Shown in pieces: positions 6,919-14,147 of a stretch of 16,585 bases of DNA. Both the position numbers and the translations under genes were made by a program. Numbering within the stretch: the first letter of the stretch is position 1; each line of letters opens with the position of its first letter. Source of the DNA: an uncultured Oscillibacter sp. (lineage in GTDB: Bacteria; Bacillota; Clostridia; Oscillospirales; Oscillospiraceae); NCBI GenBank assembly GCA_946183175.1, contig CAMHBH010000039.1, positions 1 to 16,585 of the forward strand, read 5' to 3'. The notes under the pieces were generated by a model. It searched no databases and was not told the DNA's origin. It worked only from the letters and a program-made list of their open reading frames with translations.

Positions 6919-8223
6919 ATGAAAAAAATATTGATTGTCGACGACGCGGCATTCATGCAGAAAGTGACCAGCGCGGTACTCTCTATCCGCTACCAGGTCA
7001 TTTGCGCGTCGTCCGGACAGGAGGCCGTCCGCCTCTACGAGAAAGAAAAACCTGACTTGATTATTTCCGACCTGTACATGCCGGATATGACGGGCCTCGA
7101 ACTACAAAGAATCCTGCGCGACCAGTATGACCGGGTCATCCCTATCGTATTCATCACGTCCGACGAGCATCAGGAAAGCGAGAGCCTAGGACTTGCCGCC
7201 GGGGCTATCGACTACATCCGCAAGCCCTTCAAGCCCGAAGTCCTGCTCCGGCGCATCGACAACGCCATGCGCCAGATTGAGAACGCCGAACAAATCCGCG
7301 GCCTGCGCACCGTCCTGGAGACCGACCCCATGACCGGACTGCTCAACAAGGCTTTCGCGCAAAAGACCCTCGCCGAAGTCTGCGCCAAGGAGACCGGCGT
7401 ACTAATGATGGTCGACCTCGACAGCTTCAAACTTGTGAACGACCTCTACGGCCACGCCATGGGCGACAAGGTGCTCATCCGGTTCGGCGAAATCCTGCGC
7501 TGTATTATCCGTACTTCCGACGTGGCCGGGAGAGTCGGCGGCGACGAGTTTATTGTATTCTGCCGCGACGTGCGCGACGAGGCCCTTATCGCGCAGAAGG
7601 CAAAGCAGATTAACGAAATGCTTCTGGAATCCGCCAAGGCCCTCATGGGGCCGGATATGAATATTCCGCTGGGCGCGTCGGTGGGGGCCGTCATCGTCCC
7701 CGACGAGGGCACCGATTTTCAGGAACTCTCCGAGAAGGCCGACAAGGCCCTTTATCAAGTCAAGCAGAACGGCAAGCACGGCTACGCCGTCTTCCGCGAA
7801 CACGCCCTCGCCGAACAGAAGGCCGAAAGCGTGTCGAATACCATGGACGGAATCCGCATGATTCTGGGCGAACGCAACCGCCAGCGCGGCGCGTACGCGC
7901 TGGGCTTTGAGAATTTCCGTACCATCTACCGTTTCGCCGTCCGCACGATTGAGAACTACCACCGGAAAATGGAACTCGTGCTCTACACCCTCAACGGCGA
8001 CGCGCAGTCCGTCGACAGGTTCGGCGAAATCCTCGGCCACAGCCTGCGGCGCAGTGACGTATACACCAAAAACGGCGCGAACCAGTACCTTGTGCTCCTG
8101 CTGGAAATCCAGCCCGACGACATCAACATTGTACTCGACCGTATCGCGACCAACTGGGGCAAGGAGGGCGGCAAGCCCGAACGCCTGAAAATCGAGTGCG
8201 AAAATATCCCGCTGGAGGCCTGA
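6919..8223 (+). CDS. Response regulator with REC, active GGDEF and a degenerate second GGDEF domain
   Basis: A 434-residue probable diguanylate cyclase. REC (1-120) has DD at 8-9, phospho-acceptor D51, T80 and K102. The first GGDEF domain (about 130-295) has DPMTGLLNK, metal-binding MVDLDSFK (164-171), an intact GGDEF at 207-211 and an RxxD inhibitory site (R198-D201) exactly five residues before it. Residues about 325-434 align with the same fold: RRSD (377-380), five residues, then GANQY (386-390) in place of GGDEF, so this copy should be inactive while keeping RxxD. ATG 6919 is chosen because GGAGGTGA precedes it with ideal spacing. It is first in a plus-strand operon and divergent from the permease-kinase, a candidate partner. 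Cyclic-di-GMP synthesis is predicted from motifs; targets are unknown. Confidence 0.92.
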   Translation: MKKILIVDDAAFMQKVTSAVLSIRYQVICASSGQEAVRLYEKEKPDLIISDLYMPDMTGLELQRILRDQYDRVIPIVFITSDEHQESESLGLAAGAIDYIRKPFKPEVLLRRIDNAMRQIENAEQIRGLRTVLETDPMTGLLNKAFAQKTLAEVCAKETGVLMMVDLDSFKLVNDLYGHAMGDKVLIRFGEILRCIIRTSDVAGRVGGDEFIVFCRDVRDEALIAQKAKQINEMLLESAKALMGPDMNIPLGASVGAVIVPDEGTDFQELSEKADKALYQVKQNGKHGYAVFREHALAEQKAESVSNTMDGIRMILGERNRQRGAYALGFENFRTIYRFAVRTIENYHRKMELVLYTLNGDAQSVDRFGEILGHSLRRSDVYTKNGANQYLVLLLEIQPDDINIVLDRIATNWGKEGGKPERLKIECENIPLEA

Positions 8224-8262
8224 GCACCGCTTACAGCCCGATTCCGGAAAGGGGAGACGCCT

Positions 8263-8955
8263 GTGTTACTGCCGCTTTTAGCAATCCTGCCGTCCGTCGT
8301 GCTGATTGCCTACACCTACAGCAGAGACACCGCCGAAAAGGAGCCGCTGTCGCTGTTGTTCCGGCTTTTCCGCGGCGGCGCGCTGACGGTCGTCAGCGCC
8401 ATCGTACTCGGGGCCGTGCTGGAAGCCGTCTTCGAGGAGGTTATCGAACCCGATACCCTCGCGTGGCTCATCGTCGACAACTTCCTCATGACGGCCCTTG
8501 TAGAGGAGGGCGGGAAGTATTTCGTACTCAAGCGCGTGACGTGGCGCTCCCCGGCCTTCGACTACGTATTCGACGGGATTGTGTACGCGGTGGTCGTGTC
8601 GCTGGGGTTCGCGACCGTTGAGAATATCCTGTACCTGCTCGACGGCGACTTGTCTACGGCAGTCATGCGCGCGGTCTTCTCCGTACCCGGACACGCCATC
8701 GACGGCATATACATGGGTTCTTTCTACGGCCTCGCAAAGCGCTTCGAGAGTACCGGACACCCCCGGAAATGCCGCGCCAATCTCCGGCACGCCCTCTGGG
8801 TGCCCGTCCTGATTCACGGCTTTTACGACTTCTGCCTCTCCGCCGGGGACGATTTTCTAATCGGCGTCTTCCTCGTCTTCGAGATTGTCATTACAATTCT
8901 GGCGTTCCGGCGCGTGCGGAAGTTCTCCCGCGAGGACGCCCCGGTGACGCAATAA
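8263..8955 (+). CDS. prsW: PrsW family intramembrane metalloprotease
   Basis: A 230-residue, strongly hydrophobic protein with about seven or eight membrane segments. PrsW-family marks are visible in order: the glutamate pair LVEEGGKY (79-86), FDGIVYAVVVSLGFATVEN (103-121), GHAIDGIYMG (143-152) and HGFYDF (185-190). These supply the E, E, H and H/D residues thought to bind zinc and cleave. Bacillus subtilis PrsW cuts the anti-sigma factor RsiW; no sigma or anti-sigma gene is in this window, so the substrate here is unknown. The GTG start at 8263 has an AAAGGGGAG ribosome site just upstream. It lies 39 nt after the REC-GGDEF gene and 14 nt before the next, so it is mid-operon. Not all members of this superfamily are proven proteases. 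Confidence 0.88.
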   Translation: MLLPLLAILPSVVLIAYTYSRDTAEKEPLSLLFRLFRGGALTVVSAIVLGAVLEAVFEEVIEPDTLAWLIVDNFLMTALVEEGGKYFVLKRVTWRSPAFDYVFDGIVYAVVVSLGFATVENILYLLDGDLSTAVMRAVFSVPGHAIDGIYMGSFYGLAKRFESTGHPRKCRANLRHALWVPVLIHGFYDFCLSAGDDFLIGVFLVFEIVITILAFRRVRKFSREDAPVTQ

Positions 8956-8969
8956 CTAGAGGTATCACC

Positions 8970-9512
8970 ATGTCGAACAGTTGGAGCGGCGTCCGGAAGC
9001 GCCTCGAACAGGACTTGCTCTGTACGAAACTCCGGGGGCGCGTAAAGTATTTTCTCACGCACTACCACGGCGCGCCCGATAACTACGGGCGCTTCGCCGT
9101 GCGTCTCGACGGGCGCGAAATCGTCTTCGCCAACCCCTACAACGAACGTTTCACAAGCCGCGCCGCGAATGAAGTCAAGGCCGAACTCGCGGAGACCCGC
9201 CACTGGTGGGAACTCTACGAGACCGACAGGCCCCGCTATGACGAGATTTTCCGCCGCGCCGATTTGGCCTGTATCGAACGCGGCGAACTCGAGATTTACC
9301 ACGTCATGGACGCGCTCCGGGAATACCTCAACGCCCCGGTTCGCGACGCGCTTTTCTCCGGAAACCCCGCCGTGCGGATGTTCGCCGTACTCGACCGCCG
9401 GGTCGGGAAGCGTACGCTCTCGCGCCTCGCGGGGAGTGTCGGACAACAGCCCGCATGGCTCCGCCCGTTCTACCGCGCGCGCCTCGCGGCGGAAGGCGTC
9501 CCGGAATCCTAA
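8970..9512 (+). CDS. Conserved hypothetical protein, SF0329-like
   Basis: A 180-residue soluble protein without signal peptide or membrane segment. The opening W-SGVRKRLEQDLL-LRGRVKYFLTHYH...GRFAVRLDGREIVFANPY recalls the small SF0329 family of unknown function (pattern memory, no search). The rest is helical and rich in Arg and Glu, ending FYRARLAAEGVPES. The ATG at 8970 has AGAGG 7 nt upstream and follows the PrsW stop by 14 nt. Its last 30 bases recur 60 bp downstream, past the stop and in the same frame, suggesting that the C-terminus has shifted by duplication or a new stop codon. No catalytic motif is recognised. Confidence 0.6.
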   Translation: MSNSWSGVRKRLEQDLLCTKLRGRVKYFLTHYHGAPDNYGRFAVRLDGREIVFANPYNERFTSRAANEVKAELAETRHWWELYETDRPRYDEIFRRADLACIERGELEIYHVMDALREYLNAPVRDALFSGNPAVRMFAVLDRRVGKRTLSRLAGSVGQQPAWLRPFYRARLAAEGVPES

Positions 9513-9569
9513 TCCCGCTTCGCGGCGGAAGACTTGACACGCCTCGAGGCGGAAGGATTCATAGAATCC
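9480..9569 (+). repeat. Tandem copies of the SF0329-like gene 3' end
   Basis: Copy 1 (9480-9509) and copy 2 (9540-9569) match at 24 of 30 bases, period 60. A partial middle copy at 9516-9531 shares CGCTTCGCGGCGGAAG. Copy 2 contains the palindrome CGCCTCGAGGCG (9540-9551) and the inverted repeat GGATTC-ATA-GAATCC (9555-9569). Read in frame past the TAA, copy 1 RLAAEGVPES becomes RLEAEGFIES in copy 2. Confidence 0.7.
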
Positions 9570-9616
9570 GGCGGAAAGATTCATAAGTCATTCAGAGATA
9601 GACCGCGCGGACAGTG

Positions 9617-9652
9617 GCCTGCTCTCCGCGTGGCGGAGAGGAGGCTGCTTTT
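9617..9652 (+). promoter_or_regulatory. Hairpin that buries the DUF4364 ribosome binding site; terminator-like
   Basis: GCCT-G-CTCTCCGC (9617-9629), loop GTG (9630-9632), GCGGAGAG-G-AGGC (9633-9645): 12 pairs with a single G-G mismatch, followed by TGCTTTTC. The AGGAGG (9639-9644) that serves the ATG at 9655 (10-nt spacing) lies in the 3' arm. It may act as an attenuator or terminator of the upstream genes, as a block to DUF4364 translation, or both. Confidence 0.65.
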
Positions 9653-9654
9653 CT

Positions 9655-10197
9655 ATGCCCGGTTTCATTCACGGGGCGCTGGAACAGAAGATTTTAATAC
9701 TCTACGTGTTCGCGCGCCTCGCCGACGCGGTGCCCTTCGAGACAGCGCTTGACCTGTGCCTCTTCGACGACGGTATGCAGTATTTCGACTTCACGCAACG
9801 TTTGCACGAACTCGTCGATTCCGGACACCTTACCTTGTCGGAAGACCGCCTCTACGCGATTACGGACAAGGGCCGCCGCGACGCCGAAATCTGCGCCGAC
9901 GATTTGCCCTATACCGTCCGCGCGCGTTGCGACCGGAGTACGGGTGCCTGTAACCGCGCCTTGCGCCGACAGGAACAGGTTCGTTCGTGGGTGTCGACGC
10001 GCCCGAACGGTACTTTCACCGTGCATATGCTTCTCGACGACGACATCGGGAATTTAATGGACTTGCAGGTAGTCGCGCCACAGCGTCAGCTCGCCGACAC
10101 GCTCTCCCGGCGCTTTCGGGAGAACCCGGAGCGCATTTACTCCCGCCTCATGGACGTGCTTCTACAGGACGAGCCGCCGCAACCGGAGACGCAATAG
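9655..10197 (+). CDS. DUF4364 family winged-helix protein
   Basis: A 180-residue protein matching the DUF4364 family of Firmicutes by pattern. The N-terminal two-thirds shows a winged-helix plan: KILILYVFARLADAVPFETALDL (helix 1/2), YFDFTQRLHELVDSGHLTLSEDRLYAITDKGRRDAE (recognition helix and wing). The C-terminal half (TVHMLLDDDIGNLMDLQVVAPQRQLADTLSRRFRENPERIYSRLMDVLL) is a small alpha/beta domain. A DNA-binding regulator is the usual prediction, but targets are not known. ATG 9655 is served by AGGAGG inside a hairpin. A perfect -35 box TTGACA lies at 9534-9539 without a well-spaced -10 (TAGAAT is 22 nt away), so a private promoter is possible but unproven. The last 50 bp overlap the 3' end of dnaE on the other strand. 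Confidence 0.8.
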   Translation: MPGFIHGALEQKILILYVFARLADAVPFETALDLCLFDDGMQYFDFTQRLHELVDSGHLTLSEDRLYAITDKGRRDAEICADDLPYTVRARCDRSTGACNRALRRQEQVRSWVSTRPNGTFTVHMLLDDDIGNLMDLQVVAPQRQLADTLSRRFRENPERIYSRLMDVLLQDEPPQPETQ

Positions 10198-13100
10198 GCG
10201 GCTTTTCGCGCAGCACGACGTTTTCCGGGCCTAATGTCGCGCGCGCCTCGTCGACTAACGCCGGGTGCGGCCCGACATGCACAGTACGCAGTTCCCCGGT
10301 GTCCGCCATGCGGATTTTTACCGGGGAATTACCCGGAAACATGTTGAACACCAACAGCATATGCCGCGCTTTCGGGCCGTTCGCACTCGGAAAGCGTAAA
10401 TACAGCGTCTCGTTCTTTGGGGCGGGGCGTTCCTGCGCGGTGGGCGCGTCGTTCATCGCCGTCAGCGAGTAGGCCGTGTCGCAGAGGATTTGCGGCGCCT
10501 TCTCGTCGCGTACCGACAGCCGCCCCGTAATCAGCGCTAACTCGTTCTCCCGCAGGTACGCCCCCGACGTTTCGAGCGTCCGCTGAAAGCAGAGCAATTC
10601 CATGACACCCGTGCCGTCGTCCAGCGTCACGTAGGCCATGAGCGTATTGTTTTTCGTCGTGCGCGTCCTGGAACTCGTCACAATCCCCGCGACGCTGATT
10701 TGCTGTCCGTCGGCGTACTGTACGGGCCCCGTGTCGCGCGCGAAGTCCTTCAGGATAGAGCCTATGGACGGAATCCGGAGGCGCTCCACCGTCGCGCGGC
10801 AGGCGTCCATCGGGTGGCCCGAAAAGTACAGGCCCGTCGTCTCCCGCTCCATGAACATCAATTCCGTCGGCGGGCGTTCCGGAATGTCGGGCAGCGGGAT
10901 TTCCGCCGAGGCGTTTTCCGGCGAGAGTGAGAACATGTCGATTTGTCCGGAAATGTTGCGCTTCTGCCGCTCCGCCACGTCCTGTAATACCCTCTCGTAC
11001 ACGGCGAGCATTTGCGCGCGGTTCGCGCCCGTACAGTCGAACGCCCCCGCGTGTATGAGGTTCTCCACCGCGCGGCGGTTGACTTCCGTTTCGCTCATGC
11101 GTTCGCAGAAGTCCTGTAGCGACGCGAACGGCCCCTTTTCGCGCTCTTCCAGTACGGCGAGTATGAACGCGCGGCCCACGTTCTTTATCGCCGACAGCCC
11201 GAAGCGGATGCCGCCCGCCTCCACCGTGAACACGTCCCGCGACAGGTTGATGTCCGGCGGGAGTAAGGCTATCCCGAAGTCCTTGCACTCGTTGACGTAC
11301 TCCGCGATTTTCTCCGAGCTGTCCAGTACGGAAGTCAGCAACGCCGCCATGTATTCGCGGGTGTAGTGGCATTTCAGATAACCCGTCTGGTACGCGAGCA
11401 CGGCGTAGGAGACCGCGTGGGCCTTGTTAAAGGCGTAGTTCGCGAAGTCGTAGATTTCCTGGTAAATCGCCTCCGCGACGGGTTCCGGAATGCCGTTTGC
11501 CACACAGCCGGAAATATTCCGCGCGGGGTCTCCGTGTATGAAGGCGTCCTTTTCCCTCTGGATTTGGGCGGCTTTTTTCTTTGAAATGGCACGGCGAACC
11601 ATGTCGGCCTGACCGAGGGAGTAGCCGCCGAGGCGCTGGAAAATCTGGATAACCTGTTCCTGGTAGACGATACAGCCGTAAGTGACGGACAGAATCGGCT
11701 CTAAAGACGGGTGGCGGTACGTGACCTGTCGGGGGTCGCGGGCGCAGGCGATAAAGCGCGGGATGGACTCCATAGGCCCCGGGCGGTACAGCGCTATCAC
11801 CGCCGTAATATCTTCTATACTTTTCGGTTTCAGCCCGACACACACGCCTGTCATACCCGCTGATTCAATCTGGAATACGCCCGACGTTCTGCCGCCGGAA
11901 ATCATGTCGAATGTCGCGGCGTCGTCCTCCGGGATGTCCTCCAGCCGGAAGCCGGGTTCGCGTTCCTGTACGCGCTTCACGGCGTCGTCGAGAATCGTCA
12001 GGTTCCGCAGGCCGAGGAAGTCCATTTTCAGCAGGCCGAGTTCCTCCAGCGTCGTCATGACGTACTGACATACGACCGTATCCTCGTTTTTGGCGAGCGG
12101 GACGTACTCGTACACCGCGCGGCGCGTAATCACGACGCCCGCCGCGTGTGTCGACGCGTTGCGCGGCATACCCTCCAGCGAGCGAGCCGTGTCAATCAGG
12201 TGCCGTACTTCCTTACGGTCGCGGTAGAGGTCGGCGAGAGGCTTGGAAAGCTGTAAGGCGTCGTCGAGGGTGATGTGCGGGCCTGACGGTACCTGTTTGG
12301 CGATAAAGTCGGCGTCGGCGTAGGAAATGCCCATGACGCGCGCCACGTCGCGGAGTACGGCCCGCGCCGCCATCGTGCCGAACGTCACGATTTGCGCCAC
12401 ATGACTTTCGCCGTACTTCCGCCGCACGTACTCCACCACTTCCCCGCGCCGGGTGTCGCCGAAATCCATGTCGATGTCGGGCATACTCACGCGCTCCGGG
12501 TTCAGGAAGCGCTCAAAGTAGAGGTTGTACTTGACCGGGTCAATGTCGGTAATGCGGAGGCAGTAGGAGACCATCGACCCGGCGGCGCTCCCGCGCCCGG
12601 GGCCGACCGGAATCTGTACGCTCCGCGCGTAGCGCACGAAGTCCGAGACTATCAGGAAGTAGTCGGTGAACCCCATGCGGTCAATCATATTCTGTTCGTA
12701 TTCGAGCTGTGCGCGGTGGGTATCGTCGTCGCCGTAACGCTCCCGGTAGCCGGTGTCGCAGAGTTCCTTCAGGTACGAAAAGCTGTCGTAGCCGGGCGGC
12801 AACTGGTATTCCGGTAAATGGTAGGTTCCGAACGTAAATTCGACGTTGCAACGCTCGGCGATTCGCGCCGTATTGTCCAGCGCGTCCTCGTAGGTCGAGA
12901 ACAGCGCCGACATTTCCTCCTCGCTCCGCACGTAAAAGCGGCGCGGTTCGTATCGTAAACGGTTCGCGTCGTCGAGCGTCTTTCCCGTCTGGATACACAG
13001 CAAAATATCGTGGGTTTCGGCGTCCTCCGGGCGCAAGTAATGCGCGTCGTTCGTACACACCATCGGAATCCCGGTCTCCTGGTGAATGCGCAGAATCCCC

Positions 13101-13666
13101 CGGTTGACCTCCGCCTGTTCGGGAATGCCGTGGTTCTGCAACTCCATGTAGTAGTGCTCCGGGCCGAAGATGTCGCGCATTTCGAGCGCGTGGGCCTTTG
13201 CGGCGTCGTAGTCGCCGGCCTTCAACAGCCGCGCCAGTTCCCCGGCCAGACACGCCGACAACGCAATCAGCCCGCCGTGGCGCTCCCGCAACAAGTCCAG
13301 GTCGACGCGCGGGCGGAAATAAAAGCCTTCCGTCCACGCCGCCGAGACCAAGTAGCACAAGTTCCGGTAGCCCTCCTCGTTTTCGCACAGCAGAACCAGG
13401 TGACGGCTTTCGGCGTCGAACTCGCGGACTTTATCGAAGCGCGTCCGCCCGCGCGGGGCGACGTAGACCTCACAGCCGATAATCGGCTTGATTCCGGCGT
13501 CCTTACAGGCCCGGTAGAAGTCGATGACGCCGTACATGACGCCGTGGTCGGTAATCGCGCAAGCCGTCTGCCCGAGTTCCTGTAGGCGCTCCGGGAGTTT
13601 GGCTATCCGGCACGCGCCGTCGAGTAAGCTGTATTCCGTGTGCAGGTGTAAGTTTACGAAGGACGT
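10148..13666 (-). CDS. dnaE: DNA polymerase III alpha subunit DnaE, apparent ACG start
   Basis: About 1172 residues, usual size for bacterial DnaE. From the N-terminus: PHP domain SFVNLHLHTEYSLLDGA and AITDHGVMYG; palm domain with GPGRGSAAGSMVSYCLRITD and the catalytic aspartates in PDIDMDFGDTRRGEVVEYV (about residues 396-409); third aspartate in KMDFLGLRNLT; helix-hairpin-helix region with AFNKAHAVSYAVLAYQTGYLK; and a C-terminal OB fold with VAGIVTSSRTRTTKNNTLMAYVTLDDGTG. In Firmicutes it works beside PolC in replication. GGGAGGTGA sits 7 nt before an ACG codon exactly where the family's Met is expected. No ATG, GTG or TTG lies between it and an unsupported TTG at 13741, deep in the preceding gene. 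The gene lies 19 nt after the C_GCAxxG_C_C gene and is last in its operon. Confidence 0.93.
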   Translation of the reverse strand, partial: TSFVNLHLHTEYSLLDGACRIAKLPERLQELGQTACAITDHGVMYGVIDFYRACKDAGIKPIIGCEVYVAPRGRTRFDKVREFDAESRHLVLLCENEEGYRNLCYLVSAAWTEGFYFRPRVDLDLLRERHGGLIALSACLAGELARLLKAGDYDAAKAHALEMRDIFGPEHYYMELQNHGIPEQAEVNRGILRIHQETGIPMVCTNDAHYLRPEDAETHDILLCIQTGKTLDDANRLRYEPRRFYVRSEEEMSALFSTYEDALDNTARIAERCNVEFTFGTYHLPEYQLPPGYDSFSYLKELCDTGYRERYGDDDTHRAQLEYEQNMIDRMGFTDYFLIVSDFVRYARSVQIPVGPGRGSAAGSMVSYCLRITDIDPVKYNLYFERFLNPERVSMPDIDMDFGDTRRGEVVEYVRRKYGESHVAQIVTFGTMAARAVLRDVARVMGISYADADFIAKQVPSGPHITLDDALQLSKPLADLYRDRKEVRHLIDTARSLEGMPRNASTHAAGVVITRRAVYEYVPLAKNEDTVVCQYVMTTLEELGLLKMDFLGLRNLTILDDAVKRVQEREPGFRLEDIPEDDAATFDMISGGRTSGVFQIESAGMTGVCVGLKPKSIEDITAVIALYRPGPMESIPRFIACARDPRQVTYRHPSLEPILSVTYGCIVYQEQVIQIFQRLGGYSLGQADMVRRAISKKKAAQIQREKDAFIHGDPARNISGCVANGIPEPVAEAIYQEIYDFANYAFNKAHAVSYAVLAYQTGYLKCHYTREYMAALLTSVLDSSEKIAEYVNECKDFGIALLPPDINLSRDVFTVEAGGIRFGLSAIKNVGRAFILAVLEEREKGPFASLQDFCERMSETEVNRRAVENLIHAGAFDCTGANRAQMLAVYERVLQDVAERQKRNISGQIDMFSLSPENASAEIPLPDIPERPPTELMFMERETTGLYFSGHPMDACRATVERLRIPSIGSILKDFARDTGPVQYADGQQISVAGIVTSSRTRTTKNNTLMAYVTLDDGTGVMELLCFQRTLETSGAYLRENELALITGRLSVRDEKAPQILCDTAYSLTAMNDAPTAQERPAPKNETLYLRFPSANGPKARHMLLVFNMFPGNSPVKIRMADTGELRTVHVGPHPALVDEARATLGPENVVLREKPPIASPVAAARPVEARP

Positions 13667-13670
13667 AGAA

Positions 13671-13680
13671 TCACCTCCCG
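13671..13680 (-). promoter_or_regulatory. Strong ribosome binding site preceding the dnaE ACG codon
   Basis: CGGGAGGTGA on the minus strand, with TTCT between it and ACG (13666-13664). GGAGG-to-codon spacing is 7 nt, the same as for most genes in the window. This is the only good ribosome site near the dnaE start and fixes it at a non-standard codon. Confidence 0.75.
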
Positions 13681-13685
13681 TAAGG

Positions 13686-14132
13686 TTACGCCAGGCCGCG
13701 CTCTTTGATAATGGCCTCCGTGATTTCCGCCGCCGTGACAATCATAATGCGGCAGTGTTGCGTAAGCCCGAGACGTTTCGCGGCGGGGGTGGTGTCGTCG
13801 GGCGTGAATTTCAGCGGTAACAGTTCCTGACAGCGAAGCGCGCCGAACTTTTCCCGAAACCGCGCCTGAAATTCTTTCGACAGCGCGACAGCCTCGCGTT
13901 TCACGGCGGCGGGGTTGCCGGGGTCGACGGGTACCAGCATACCAAGCGCCATGACGGCCCCCGTAATCGCGCCGCATAATTCGCCAGTACCCGCGCCGTT
14001 GCCGAATCCGCCCCCGATTCGCAGACTTTCCGCCTCGCTCAGCCCGGTTACGTCCGAAAACGCCGCCAGTACGCTTTGCGCGCAGTTGCACCCGCTTTCG
14101 TGATACTTACACGCTCTTTCTGTTCGTTCCAT
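13686..14132 (-). CDS. C_GCAxxG_C_C family (probable redox) protein
   Basis: A 148-residue soluble protein. It carries the family's spaced cysteines: C8, then GCNCAQSV with C15 and C17, a glycine-rich RIGGGFGNGAGTGELCGAITGAVMALG with C53, and later C101 and C127. Members are thought to be cysteine-dependent redox or metal proteins and often end in a C-x-C-like tail; here the C-terminal cysteines are C101 and C127. ATG 14132 has CAGGAGA 7 nt upstream. It lies between the HNH gene (15 nt away) and dnaE (19 nt), so is cotranscribed with them. A specific reaction is not known for the family. Confidence 0.85.
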   Translation of the reverse strand: MERTERACKYHESGCNCAQSVLAAFSDVTGLSEAESLRIGGGFGNGAGTGELCGAITGAVMALGMLVPVDPGNPAAVKREAVALSKEFQARFREKFGALRCQELLPLKFTPDDTTPAAKRLGLTQHCRIMIVTAAEITEAIIKERGLA

Positions 14133-14147
14133 AGTAATTCTCCTGTA

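Noticed and set aside
9534..9567. TTGACA (9534-9539) with TAGAAT (9562-9567) as a promoter for DUF4364
   Set aside because: The spacer is 22 nt, too long for an ordinary sigma-A promoter, and no better -10 is placed 16-18 nt away; mentioned only as a possibility.
10329..11372. Minus-strand open frame of 347 codons within dnaE
   Set aside because: It is a +1 shadow of dnaE, Arg/Gly-rich and without conserved sequence.
13664..13741. TTG at 13741 as dnaE start
   Set aside because: No ribosome site precedes it, it overlaps the C_GCAxxG_C_C gene by 56 bp, and it adds 25 unconserved residues.
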